Positions 8,892-17,788 of a DNA stretch of 64,000 nucleotides are shown here, in pieces. The stretch is from Microtetraspora niveoalba (GTDB taxonomy: Bacteria; Actinomycetota; Actinomycetes; Streptosporangiales; Streptosporangiaceae), in the NCBI RefSeq assembly GCF_001570405.1, contig NZ_BBYM01000032.1, forward strand, positions 1 through 64,000, written 5' to 3'. Position numbers and translations under genes: made by a program. Position 1 is the stretch's first letter. Every line of letters begins with the position of its first letter. The notes under the pieces are model-generated. The model had not been told where the DNA came from. It was given only the letters and a program-made list of their open reading frames with translations, and did no database searches.

Positions 8892-9980
8892 TTAGTGAAG
8901 TGCCATTCCGTCGTCCGACGGAACGTTCTCGGTGACCGCCCATGAGTCGCGGCTTCGCCACGACAGCTCGACCGTGCTGCCGACCGGGACGCCGCCGTGG
9001 GCGGTGGCGACGTCGACCAGGAACTCGAAGTCGGCCTCCGAGGCGACGAAGAGCCGAACGCTCGAACCCCGGTACACGCTGGCGGTGACGAGGCCGCGGA
9101 CTCGGCAGTCGTGGTCCGGTGCGGCCGCGTCGACGCTGATCGACTCGGGCCGCACGCAGAGAGTGACCTGCTGCCCCGGCGGGACACTGCGCGGGAGACA
9201 TGCCGACAGCCCGGCGCCGACGAGCGTCGGCTTCCCGTTCTGGGCGTCCGCCACGCCGTCGAGCAGGTTCGAGTCGCCGACGAAGTCCGCGACGAACCTC
9301 GACGCTGGGCGCTGATACAGCTCGTCGGGGGTGCCCACCTGCTCGACCCGGCCGCCGTTCATGACCGCGATGCGATCCGACATCGCCATGGCCTCGTCCT
9401 GGTCATGGGTGACGAAGACGAACGTGGTGCCGACACGCTGCTGGAGCCTCTTGAGCTCCACCTGCATCTGCTGACGGAGCTGCAGGTCGAGGGCGCTAAG
9501 CGGCTCGTCCAGCAGGAGGACGCGGGGCTCGGTGACCAGGGCCCGGGCGAGCGCCACACGCTGCTGCTGGCCACCGGAGAGCTCGGCGACCTGACGGCGC
9601 CCCAGGCCTCCCAGCGCGACCATGTCCAAGGCGTCCGCCGTCCGTGCCCTGCTCTCGGCCCGCGACACCCCGCGAGCCCGCAACCCGTAGGCGACGTTCT
9701 GGTCGACGTTCATGTGCGGGAACAGGGCGAGGTTCTGGAAGACCATCCCGAGAGGCCGCCGGTGGACGGGAACCCGGGCCAGGTCCTGGTCGCCGACGAC
9801 GATCCGCCCGCTGTCGAGACGCTCCAGGCCGGCGATGCTGCGCAGCAGCGTCGTCTTGCCGCATCCGCTGGGGCCGAGCAACGTGAAGAACTCACCGTCG
9901 TGGATGTCCAGCGTGACGTCGTTGACAGCCTGGACGGAGCCGTAGCTTCGACATGCGCGGCTAATACGGATCGACGACAC
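8892..9980 (-). CDS. ABC transporter ATP-binding protein, PotA type
   Basis: 362 residues, GTG start with AAGGAGA just upstream. It has Walker A GPSGCGKTT, Q-loop, signature LSGGQQQRVALARAL, Walker B LLLDEPLSALD and the H-loop VFVTHDQDEAMAMSD, followed by a C-terminal TOBE domain typical of PotA/MalK-type ATPases. It powers the importer encoded directly downstream. It is the first gene of the transporter group, 187 bases after the U32-like gene, so it may have its own promoter. Confidence 0.92.
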   Translation of the reverse strand: MSSIRISRACRSYGSVQAVNDVTLDIHDGEFFTLLGPSGCGKTTLLRSIAGLERLDSGRIVVGDQDLARVPVHRRPLGMVFQNLALFPHMNVDQNVAYGLRARGVSRAESRARTADALDMVALGGLGRRQVAELSGGQQQRVALARALVTEPRVLLLDEPLSALDLQLRQQMQVELKRLQQRVGTTFVFVTHDQDEAMAMSDRIAVMNGGRVEQVGTPDELYQRPASRFVADFVGDSNLLDGVADAQNGKPTLVGAGLSACLPRSVPPGQQVTLCVRPESISVDAAAPDHDCRVRGLVTASVYRGSSVRLFVASEADFEFLVDVATAHGGVPVGSTVELSWRSRDSWAVTENVPSDDGMALH

Positions 9981-10094
9981 TTGCTCTCCTTGTCGATCGG
10001 AGGATGGTTCGAGTGGTGGCTCCTGATCGGCCGGCCTCGGGCTGGATGCTGATCGAGGCTAGGTAACTCGCCGTACAGGTGGCTTCAGCCAACC

Positions 10095-10128
10095 GTCGGG
10101 AATCTCCTGGACCCGGTCCACGGAATCT
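10095..10128. promoter_or_regulatory. Candidate PucR-type operator upstream of the ABC importer
   Basis: A palindrome TGGACC-C-GGTCCA (10108-10120) is flanked by GTCGGGAATCT (10095-10105) and CGGAATCT (10121-10128). The element GGTCCACGGA recurs as GGTCCATGGA upstream of gabT (23203-23212), where GTCGGAAT also occurs. It lies in the 187-base gap before the ATPase gene. Binding by the cluster's PucR proteins is inference. Confidence 0.45.
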
Positions 10129-10167
10129 CGTGCAAATGGATATGGACCGTCTCCGCGCGGACGCCCG

Positions 10168-11106
10168 TCAGAGTGCCGCGGCCGGCACGCCGAGCCCGGC
10201 GGCGCCGGGTGCCGACTGAGTCGCTTCCGGACAGAAGCGGTCGATGACCTGATGGATCGTCTGGAGCCGATGCACCTTCTCGCGTGCGGCGGCCACCGAG
10301 AGGGATTCGGTGTGGAGGCCCGAGGGATAGAGGTCGGGGCTGTTCCGGAGCCCCACCTTCAGGTACACCGGCGCCGCGACCCGGATGATCTCAGGGATCT
10401 CATACGTGCGGATGAAGCCACCGAAGGAGTCGGGCGCCTCGATGTAGAGATCGATGGGAACGTCGACAGCCGCACGGATGGCCGCCAGTTGGGGCAGCGT
10501 GAGCGCGCTGGGCACGTTCAGCGAGTCGACGCCCATCTCCACGGCGTCGACGGCCGACAGGGGATTGGCACCGAGCCCCGCGAGCGCCGACGCCTTCAGC
10601 ACCAGATCCGCCGGCACGATGGCACGTTGCCGGGCCTGGTGGAGCACCTTGATGGCCGCACGATCGGCGATGGTCAGGCCCCTGACACCGAGCTCCAGGC
10701 CACGGGCGACGTCGTCGAGCAGGTGCACCAGCCGGTCGAGGCCTTCGGACTGGTACGCGAGGTTGTGACCGGCGCCGGTGAGGTTCGACGGCGAGGGTGC
10801 CCAACTGCCGCGCGGCCCCGGGAAACAGGACAGCTCGACACCCGCGGACCGCGCCGCGCCGAGCATCCTCCCGAGCTCGGCATCGGTGCTCATCTGGATT
10901 CCGGAGCCCTGACTGATCCGGTGCACGGTGAGTTCCGCGGCGGCCGCGGCCTCCAGGGTGGCGTCGACCGCGGCGGGCCCCTCCACGCTGGCGATCTCGA
11001 TGCGGTACTGGGCCCCGTCCGGGAACCGCTTCTCGCTGGTCGGCAGATCGTAGGCGTCGCCGGCCCCGTAGCCGAGCTCAGTCAGCAGGCTGCGGGCATC
11101 GAACAT
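10168..11106 (-). CDS. U32-peptidase-like TIM-barrel protein of unknown function
   Basis: 312 residues, ATG start with GGAGGGAGACTCCC upstream. Motifs include FPDGAQYRIEIASVEGP, VHRISQGSGIQM, ELGVRGLTIAD, VDSLNVPSALTLPQLAAIR and PVYLKVGLRNSPDLYPSGLH, which I associate with actinomycete proteins annotated as U32-family peptidase-like. U32 proteins are TIM-barrel-like and some act in hydroxylation or cofactor pathways rather than proteolysis. It overlaps the end of the 2-hydroxyacid dehydrogenase gene by 29 bases and closes the hyu group, so a role in the same catabolism is likely. The reaction is unknown. Confidence 0.6.
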   Translation of the reverse strand: MFDARSLLTELGYGAGDAYDLPTSEKRFPDGAQYRIEIASVEGPAAVDATLEAAAAAELTVHRISQGSGIQMSTDAELGRMLGAARSAGVELSCFPGPRGSWAPSPSNLTGAGHNLAYQSEGLDRLVHLLDDVARGLELGVRGLTIADRAAIKVLHQARQRAIVPADLVLKASALAGLGANPLSAVDAVEMGVDSLNVPSALTLPQLAAIRAAVDVPIDLYIEAPDSFGGFIRTYEIPEIIRVAAPVYLKVGLRNSPDLYPSGLHTESLSVAAAREKVHRLQTIHQVIDRFCPEATQSAPGAAGLGVPAAAL

Positions 11107-12085
11107 GGGAGTCTCCCTCCAGGTGGATCTTGTTGACGGAGTACAGCGGCGCCCCGTCCCGGAGCGTCGCCACGACGTTGCGGGCCACAGTCTCGCGCAG
11201 CTCCACGTACGCCTCCTCGGAGTAGAAGCCGACGTGCGGAGTGAGGACCGCCCCGGGCACGTCGAGCATCGGGTCGTCGGCCGCCGGCGGCTCCACAGCC
11301 AGGACGTCGAGGGCGGCGACGACGCTTCCGTCCTCGAGACGGGCTGCGAGCGCCCGCTCGTCGATCACGCCGCCCCGGCTCGTGTTGACCAGGCGCAGGC
11401 CCGGTCGTGACCGGCCGAGGACGTCGGCGGAGACCATGCCCCGGGTCGAGTCCGTCAGGGGAACATGGATCGACACGGCGTCCACCCGTGCGAACAGCTC
11501 GGCGAGGTCGTCCACCGGCGAGGCGCCGTCGGCCGCCACGGCCTCCGCGGGCACGAGCGGATCGTGGACGAGCACCTGATAGCCGAGGGTCCTCGCCACG
11601 CGCCCGACCTCTCGGGCGATGCGCCCGTAGCCGACGAGCCCGAGCCGGCGACCGGACAGGCGGTGGAGCGGATACTCCCCCTTGTACGTCCAGCTCCCGC
11701 CGCGGAAGGCGCGGTCGTACATCACCACACCGCGTTCGAGGGCCAGCAGCAGGGCGACGGCGTGGACGGCGACCTCTTCCGTGCAGTAGTGCGGCGCGTT
11801 CGCGACGTGGATCCCCCGCCTGCTCGCCGCCTCGATGTCGATCGTGTTCGTCCCGATGCCGTAGTGGGCGATCACCCGGCAGTGCGGAGAGAACAGGTCG
11901 ATGGTCCGAGCACTCAGCTTGGTGTACTGGTTGCAGACCGCGTCGGCGCGTCCCAGGGCGTCGGCCAGCGCGTCGACGTCGCCGTCGAGGTCGATCACCT
12001 CGGCGTCGATGCTCGACAGGATCTCCCGCTCGACGTCCAGGTCCGGATGCTCTCTGTCGGTGAAGACGACGACCGGCCTACTCAT
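11078..12085 (-). CDS. D-isomer-specific 2-hydroxyacid dehydrogenase, CtBP-like
   Basis: 335 residues. The NAD-binding motif is GLVGYGRIAREVG. The catalytic Arg lies in NTSRGGVIDE, the Glu in ALDVLAVEPP and the His in LTPHVGFYSEEA. The segment AHYGIGTNTIDIEAASRRGIHVANAPHYCTEEVA... places it near the C-terminal-binding-protein branch of the family. It should interconvert a 2-oxo acid and a D-2-hydroxy acid using NAD(P)H. It overlaps the HyuB gene end by 8 bases and the U32-like gene start by 29 bases. A second member of this branch is encoded at 32981-33991. Confidence 0.85.
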   Translation of the reverse strand: MSRPVVVFTDREHPDLDVEREILSSIDAEVIDLDGDVDALADALGRADAVCNQYTKLSARTIDLFSPHCRVIAHYGIGTNTIDIEAASRRGIHVANAPHYCTEEVAVHAVALLLALERGVVMYDRAFRGGSWTYKGEYPLHRLSGRRLGLVGYGRIAREVGRVARTLGYQVLVHDPLVPAEAVAADGASPVDDLAELFARVDAVSIHVPLTDSTRGMVSADVLGRSRPGLRLVNTSRGGVIDERALAARLEDGSVVAALDVLAVEPPAADDPMLDVPGAVLTPHVGFYSEEAYVELRETVARNVVATLRDGAPLYSVNKIHLEGDSHVRCPQPAD

Positions 12086-13799
12086 GAGCGCCGCTCACGC
12101 GCTCGATCACCTGCAGCGTGTCGGGATCGATCCGGACGCCGTAGGACTCCCAGGCGGCCTGGATGCTCACCTTCCCGTTCGCCACGTCCTCCAGCACGAG
12201 CTCGACCGGCCTGCGATACGGGTCGCCGTACCCTCCCGACCCGGGCGTGTCCACGGAGATCACGTCGCCGTCCCGCAGCGGGAAGCCGGTCTCCTTCTGG
12301 TACAGGCGCGCCGGCTCGCCGTCGCGGATCAGAACCTTGCGGCCCGGCGTGCCGGATCCACCCCCCTCCAGGCCCTGCGGACGGTGCTCCTCTCCGTCGG
12401 ACCGGATCGTGAGCGACTGCCCGTCCGCCGTGATCCGATAGGAGCGCCGGAAGGCGAGTCCGCCGCGGTGTGTGCCCGGACCACCGGAGTCGGGAATCAG
12501 CGAGTACTCGGTGAACTGCAGCGGATACTCGATCTCGGCCGCCTCGACCGGGACGTTCATCACGTTGCCCACGTAGTCGTCGACGGCATCGAGCCCGTCC
12601 TTGTTGGGGCGCGCCCCGATCGGCCCGCCGAGCAGGTCGAAGTACACGCCGTAGCGACAGGTCTCCGGATGCACACCGGAGATCGAGATCGCCGTCGTGT
12701 GGGCGTTCGACTGCGCCGGGATGCGGCCGGGGAGCGCCTGCGCGAAGGCCGACAGGATGACGTCCGCCGCTCGCATGACGGTGAAGTGCCGGGCGCCGCA
12801 GGGTGCCGGGAACTGCGGGTTCACGACGCTCCCGGGCGGCGTCACGATCCTGACCGGCCGGAACGCCCCCTCGTTCTGCGGGATGTCCGGATCCGTCACG
12901 CACTTCGTGATCAGATACGCGGCGGCGCAGATGGCCGCGGGCACCGCGTTGTAGGGCCCCGCGGTCTGGGGCGAGGAGCCCGCGAAGTCGAACACCATGT
13001 CGCTGCCGCTGACCTTGACCGTGCACCGCAGCCACACCTTGGTGTCGCGGTCGATGCCGTCCTCGTCCAAGAAGCCCTCGGCGAAGTACTCGCCGTCGGG
13101 GATCTCCTCGATGCAGTTGCGCAGGCGCCGCTCGGTGTAGTCGAGACGATCCTGCGCGACAGCGGCGACGAGGTCGGCGCCGTGACGCCGGCACAGCTCC
13201 TGGATCCGGCGGACACCTGTCTTGTTCGCGGCGAGCTGGGCCCGCAGATCGCCGAGCAGCTTGTCGGGCTGACGGGTGTTGGTACGCAGGAGGGCGATGA
13301 GCGTGTCGTTCAGCTCGCCGTCGCGCTCGAAGAGAATGGGCGGCAGGCGCACGCCCTCCTGGTAGATCTCGGTCACGTCGTTGCCGATCGACCCGGGCGA
13401 GCGCCCACCGACGTCGAGGTGGTGCGCCACCGTCACGGAGAACGCGACCGGGCGTCCCTCGAAGAACACCGGCGTGAACAGCGCGATGTCCGGCAGGTGG
13501 CTGCCGCCCGCGTAGGGGTCGTTGAAGATGATCGAGTCACCCTCGCGCAGGGACTCCAGCGGGTAGCGGTTCGCCAAGGTCGAGCGCAGGGCGCCGCCGG
13601 CGAATCCGAGGTGCGCCGGGATCGACTCCGACTGGGCGATCAGCTGCCCGGATGTGTCGTAGAGCGCGGCCGAGCAGTCGGCTGCCTCACGGATCACGAC
13701 GGAGTAGGCGGAGCGCTGCAGCGTCGCCATCATCTCCTCGGCGATGGAGACCAGTGCCGCATGAACCACTTCGGTCGTGACGGTGTCGATCGTCGTCAC
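12078..13799 (-). CDS. hyuB: Hydantoinase/oxoprolinase subunit B
   Basis: 573 residues, GTG start inside a GTGA overlap with hyuA. The sequence follows the HyuB/oxoprolinase B family: EEMMATLQRSAYSVVIREAADCSAALYD at the start, FNDPYAGGSHLPDIALFTPVFFEGRPVAF, and a glycine-rich C-terminus (PQGLEGGGSGTPGR, VDTPGSGGYGDPYRR). With HyuA it forms an ATP-dependent cyclic amide hydrolase acting on hydantoins, 5-oxoproline or lactams. Its length is normal for the family. Here it sits between the ATPase subunit gene and a 2-hydroxyacid dehydrogenase gene. Confidence 0.93.
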   Translation of the reverse strand: MTTIDTVTTEVVHAALVSIAEEMMATLQRSAYSVVIREAADCSAALYDTSGQLIAQSESIPAHLGFAGGALRSTLANRYPLESLREGDSIIFNDPYAGGSHLPDIALFTPVFFEGRPVAFSVTVAHHLDVGGRSPGSIGNDVTEIYQEGVRLPPILFERDGELNDTLIALLRTNTRQPDKLLGDLRAQLAANKTGVRRIQELCRRHGADLVAAVAQDRLDYTERRLRNCIEEIPDGEYFAEGFLDEDGIDRDTKVWLRCTVKVSGSDMVFDFAGSSPQTAGPYNAVPAAICAAAYLITKCVTDPDIPQNEGAFRPVRIVTPPGSVVNPQFPAPCGARHFTVMRAADVILSAFAQALPGRIPAQSNAHTTAISISGVHPETCRYGVYFDLLGGPIGARPNKDGLDAVDDYVGNVMNVPVEAAEIEYPLQFTEYSLIPDSGGPGTHRGGLAFRRSYRITADGQSLTIRSDGEEHRPQGLEGGGSGTPGRKVLIRDGEPARLYQKETGFPLRDGDVISVDTPGSGGYGDPYRRPVELVLEDVANGKVSIQAAWESYGVRIDPDTLQVIERVSGAHE

Positions 13800-15862
13800 G
13801 TCAGTTCCCCTTCCGCGTTGATGTGGATGATGACGTTGCCGAACTCGTCGATGCGGGCGACGTCTCCGGGCGGTACCAGGACGGACGTGTCCTCGGCCTC
13901 GATCAGGGCCGGCCCCGCGACGACGTTGCCGCCGCGCAGGAGCTCCCGACGCCAGACCTCGGTCACGCGAACGCCGCTCTCGAAGAGGACCTCGCGCTCC
14001 CCCAGCCGCGCGGACGCGTCCGGCGTCGCGTGCCCGACGGTCTGCCGCACGACGGGCGGGCTCACCGGGCCGAGCGCGGTGAGGCGGACATTGACGATCT
14101 CGACCGGCTCCCCCGGCGCACTGTGCCCGTAGGCGCGCTCGTGCTCCTGGTGGAAGCGCGTCAGGACATCGGCGTACGCGCCGTCGTCGATCCGCTCCGG
14201 CGGCAGGTCCACCGTGATCTCATAGGCCTGCCCGACGTAGCGCATGTCGGCGTGGCGCCTGAGCACTCGGCTCTCGACGGGGACCGCCTGGCGTGCCAGC
14301 GCGTCCTGTCCCTCGGCCTCGAGCTCCTCGTACGCCTTGTTCAGGGCGGTGAGGTCAATGTCGTCGCTGATGAACCGGCGTGTCACGGAGAAGTCGTGCC
14401 GGATGTCGGCCACCAGACAGCCCAGAGCGGACAGTGCCGAGGACCCGAGCGGGACCAGCACCTTCGGCACACCGAGCTCGCGCGCCATCGTGGCGGCGTG
14501 CAGCGGGCCGGCGCCGCCGAAGGCCATGAGGGTGAACTCCCGGGGGTCGTATCCCCGCTGGAGGGAGACCATCCGCACCGCGTTGAGCATGCTGGCCTCG
14601 GCGATCCGGATGACGCCCAGCGCCACCGTCTCGCGATCGAGCTGGAGCTCGCGGGCGAGCGCGTCGACGGCCGCGGCCGCGGCTCTCGCGTCGAGCTTCA
14701 TCCGACCGCCGAGGAAGGTGGCCGGATCGATCCTCCCCAGCAGCAGGTTCGCGTCGGTCACCGTGGCGCTCGTACCGCCGTGGCCGTAGCACGCGGGGCC
14801 GGGCATCGCTCCGGCGCTCTGCGGCCCGACGCGCAGGGCCCCGCCGGAGTCGACCCATCCGATGGAGCCGCCTCCGGCCCCCACGGTGTGGATGTCGACC
14901 ATGCGGACCCGGAGGGGACGGCCGTCGATCTCCCCCTCGGCGGTCATCCGCGGCGTCCCGCCCGTGATCAGCGAGACGTCGCAGGAGGTGCCGCCCATGT
15001 CGAGCGTGATGAGCTCGGACTCACCCGCCAGCGATGCCGTGAACGCGCTGCCGATGACCCCGCCGCTCGGGCCGGAGAGGGCGGTCGTGATCGGGCGCCC
15101 CTCCACCACCTCCGGCGTCGCGATCCCGCCGTTGGACTGGATGACGTGGAAGGTCACGTTCGACCCGCGTTCGACCAGGCCGCGGCGTACGTCCGCCATG
15201 TATCGGGCGACGCGCGGCATGGCGTAGGCGTTGGCGACCGTCGTACTGGTCCGCTCGAACTCTCGGAACTCCGGGCTCACCTCGCTCGAGAGCGACACGT
15301 GGAGCTCGGGGCTCACCGACTTGATGATCTCGGCGACGCGGCGCTCGTGATCGGGGTTGGCGTAGGCGTGGAGCAGGACGACGGCGATCGACTCCACGCT
15401 CTCCGAGACCGCGCGCCGCGCCAGCTCGACGACCTCCTGCTCGTCCAGCGGCTGGACGACGGTCCCGTCGTAGGCCATCCGCTCGCTGACCTCCCACCGC
15501 CAGCGACCGGGCACGAGGATCTGCGGCTTGTCCTGGAACAGGTCGTAGAGCTTCGGCCGCCGCTGCCTGCCGATCTCGAGCACGTCGCGGAAGCCGCGGG
15601 TGGTGATCAGCGCCGTCGACGATCCGTTGCGTTCCAGCAGCAGGTTCGTCACGACCGTCGTGCCGTGCACGATGGACCGGACCGCCTCGATGGAATGGCC
15701 GGTGTTGGCGAGGATCCGGTCGATGCCGTTGAGCAGCCCCACCGACGGGTTCGACGGCGTCGACGGCACCTTGGTGAGCGAGAGCTCCGCCGTCTTCTCG
15801 TCCATCAGGACGACGTCGGTGAAGGTTCCGCCGACGTCGACGCCAATTCGGACTCCACTCAT
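13796..15862 (-). CDS. hyuA: Hydantoinase/oxoprolinase subunit A
   Basis: 688 residues. The N-terminal actin-like ATPase motif is GVDVGGTFTDVVLMDE; further family motifs are VRSIVHGTTVVTNLLLERNG, FHVIQSNGG, ITLDMGGTSCDVSLI and MVDIHTVGAGGGSIGW. HyuA uses ATP to activate the ring amide for hydrolysis with HyuB. Lactam-opening members of this family (OplBA) open valerolactam and caprolactam in Pseudomonas. The neighbouring gabT, aldehyde dehydrogenase, CoA-transferase and glutaryl-CoA dehydrogenase-like genes make a lactam substrate plausible. It starts one base after the oxidoreductase gene ends. Confidence 0.93.
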   Translation of the reverse strand: MSGVRIGVDVGGTFTDVVLMDEKTAELSLTKVPSTPSNPSVGLLNGIDRILANTGHSIEAVRSIVHGTTVVTNLLLERNGSSTALITTRGFRDVLEIGRQRRPKLYDLFQDKPQILVPGRWRWEVSERMAYDGTVVQPLDEQEVVELARRAVSESVESIAVVLLHAYANPDHERRVAEIIKSVSPELHVSLSSEVSPEFREFERTSTTVANAYAMPRVARYMADVRRGLVERGSNVTFHVIQSNGGIATPEVVEGRPITTALSGPSGGVIGSAFTASLAGESELITLDMGGTSCDVSLITGGTPRMTAEGEIDGRPLRVRMVDIHTVGAGGGSIGWVDSGGALRVGPQSAGAMPGPACYGHGGTSATVTDANLLLGRIDPATFLGGRMKLDARAAAAAVDALARELQLDRETVALGVIRIAEASMLNAVRMVSLQRGYDPREFTLMAFGGAGPLHAATMARELGVPKVLVPLGSSALSALGCLVADIRHDFSVTRRFISDDIDLTALNKAYEELEAEGQDALARQAVPVESRVLRRHADMRYVGQAYEITVDLPPERIDDGAYADVLTRFHQEHERAYGHSAPGEPVEIVNVRLTALGPVSPPVVRQTVGHATPDASARLGEREVLFESGVRVTEVWRRELLRGGNVVAGPALIEAEDTSVLVPPGDVARIDEFGNVIIHINAEGELT

Positions 15863-15863
15863 C

Positions 15864-16958
15864 TCAAATGTCCTCCATGCGCTCAGGGTGTGACGGCGCC
15901 GTGGCAGGCCAGACGGTCGCCGGTTCGAGGGGGCGGTACGCGGCTCGGGCCAGAACGTCCTGCACGGCCGCCGCTTCCCGGAAGGTCGCGAGATCCCTCG
16001 ACCGCTCGCCGTCGACCGAACGGACGAAGAGCTCGGCGAATCGCGCGAGGCGAGGGATCAGATCATCGATGTCGGCGGGCCCGGCATCGGGGCCCGGCGC
16101 GTGCAGCACGCGCTCGGCCCGGCCGTCGTGCAGCCGCAGGACGCCGGCCCTGTCGTCGAGAAGAAGCGTGCCCGACGATCCGACGACGCACAGCGAGCTC
16201 TCGAAGAACCCGTGCGTGGGCGTGAACGCGATGCCGGCCACGCCGCCGGCTTCGAGCCCGACGCTGACCTCGAACGCGTCGTCGGCATCGGTCCGGACGC
16301 CGCCGTGCGCGTCGACGACGGACCACGTCGTACCGCTCCCGCCGGATGCGAAGGGGCCGGCGAGCCAGTTGACGGTGTCGAGGTAGTGCGATCCGAGGGC
16401 GAGGAGCAGACCGCCGCCCTCGCGCTCCCAGAGCCAGGAGTGGGGGAAGCCCGCGAGACGACCCACCGACGGGTGCCGGACGCTCCAGGCGACGCTGCGG
16501 ATCGTGCCGACCACGCCCGACTCCAGGGCCCGCTTAAGTGCCAGCCGGCCCTCGGAGAGCCTGAACTCGAAGTTCACGGCGCTGACCCCGGCGGCGCTCT
16601 CCGCGACCTTCACCAGCCGCCACGCGTCGGCGGGTGCCGGGCTCAGCGGCTTCTCACAGACGACGTGGAGTCCCTTCTCCATCGCCGCGATCGCCGGCGC
16701 CAGGTGGTCTTGCGGCTTCGTCGCGATCACGACGAGGTCGAGGTCGGCCCGGTCGAGCATCAGCCGCCAGTCGTCGTATCCCTCGGGCACGGCGTGGGTG
16801 GAGGCGGCCTCCTGGCCGCCGCCCGGCCGGCTGGAGCACACCGCGACGACGTCGCATCCGGCCGTCCCGCGCCACACCGGCAGGTGGTGGGTGAGGCCGA
16901 ATCCGAGTCCGAGGATCCCGACGCGAAGGGCACGCGCGCCGCGCGGGTCAGCGAGCAC
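15864..16958 (-). CDS. Gfo/Idh/MocA-family oxidoreductase
   Basis: 364 residues from a GTG at 16958, preceded by GGAGG at 5-base spacing and overlapping the SDR gene end by 11 bases. The N-terminal Rossmann fold is GILGLGFGLTHHLPVW; the family EKP motif is VVCEKPLSPAPADAW. The C-terminal domain contains GGGLLLALGSHYLDTVNWL, where GSHYLD carries the usual substrate-binding His. Members oxidise or reduce sugars, inositols and other small hydroxy compounds with NAD(P). The substrate here is not predictable. Confidence 0.85.
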   Translation of the reverse strand: MLADPRGARALRVGILGLGFGLTHHLPVWRGTAGCDVVAVCSSRPGGGQEAASTHAVPEGYDDWRLMLDRADLDLVVIATKPQDHLAPAIAAMEKGLHVVCEKPLSPAPADAWRLVKVAESAAGVSAVNFEFRLSEGRLALKRALESGVVGTIRSVAWSVRHPSVGRLAGFPHSWLWEREGGGLLLALGSHYLDTVNWLAGPFASGGSGTTWSVVDAHGGVRTDADDAFEVSVGLEAGGVAGIAFTPTHGFFESSLCVVGSSGTLLLDDRAGVLRLHDGRAERVLHAPGPDAGPADIDDLIPRLARFAELFVRSVDGERSRDLATFREAAAVQDVLARAAYRPLEPATVWPATAPSHPERMEDI

Positions 16959-17646
16959 TTTGACCTCCGTCGACGACCAGGGTCGTGCCATGGACGAAGG
17001 AGCTCCGCGGGGAGCCGAGGAAGTAGACGGCCTCGGCGATCTCCTCCGGCCGGCCCGCTCGTCCCAGGAGCCCGTACGCCGTCCGGAACGCCTCCGGATC
17101 CTCGCGCGACTCGATGGTCTCCAGACCCATCTCGGTCTCGGTGAGGCCCGGGCACACCGCGTTGATCCGGATGCCCCGCCGGCCGTAGTCGACGGCGACA
17201 CCTCGGACCAGGCCGAGCAGGGCCGACTTGGTCATCGTGTAGACCGTGTTCGTCGGGAACCCGATCATGGCACCGACCGACGCGGTGACGACGATGGTGC
17301 CCGCGCCGCGCTCGACCATCTGCGGCAGCACGGCCTGACACGTGTTGTAGACGCCGTGCACATTGACCTCGAAGAGCTGCCGGCGGATCGCCGAGGGCGT
17401 CGTCAGCAGATCCCCCGCGTGGTTGACGCCGGCGTTGGCGACGAGGACGTCGGGCGCGCCGAGCTCGCGGCCGGCCGCCGCGGCGGCGTCCTCGTCGGTG
17501 ACGTCGACCGGTCGCCAGCACACGCCCGGGATGTCCGTCTCGAGCACGTCCCACACCACGACGTCGTAGCCGCTGTCGCGGAACCGCTCGCACACGGCGC
17601 GGCCGATGCCGCGCGCCCCTCCGGTCACCAGTACTGTCTTCTTCAC
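16948..17646 (-). CDS. Short-chain dehydrogenase/reductase
   Basis: 232 residues, GTG start preceded by GAGGAGG at about 6 bases. The cofactor motif is VTGGARGIG, followed by NAGVNHAG, the catalytic Ser in VTASVGAMIG and YxxxK in VYTMTKSAL. The C-terminus (GTTLVVDGGQSAR) is typical of classical SDRs. It oxidises or reduces an alcohol/ketone with NAD(P). It is translationally coupled to the Gfo/Idh/MocA gene, so the two probably act in sequence on the same compound. Confidence 0.9.
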   Translation of the reverse strand: MKKTVLVTGGARGIGRAVCERFRDSGYDVVVWDVLETDIPGVCWRPVDVTDEDAAAAAGRELGAPDVLVANAGVNHAGDLLTTPSAIRRQLFEVNVHGVYNTCQAVLPQMVERGAGTIVVTASVGAMIGFPTNTVYTMTKSALLGLVRGVAVDYGRRGIRINAVCPGLTETEMGLETIESREDPEAFRTAYGLLGRAGRPEEIAEAVYFLGSPRSSFVHGTTLVVDGGQSAR

Positions 17647-17788
17647 CTTTGCCTCCTCGACTTCGAGAAGGCTAGGTGCGAGACGTCGTGCCGATCTTCA
17701 GACAAAAACCAGAAATCGCGGGGCGGCGTTCCGTACCTACGGCTGAGAGGCGGGTGCCCGGACTGTCGCCGCCCACCACGCCTCCTCC

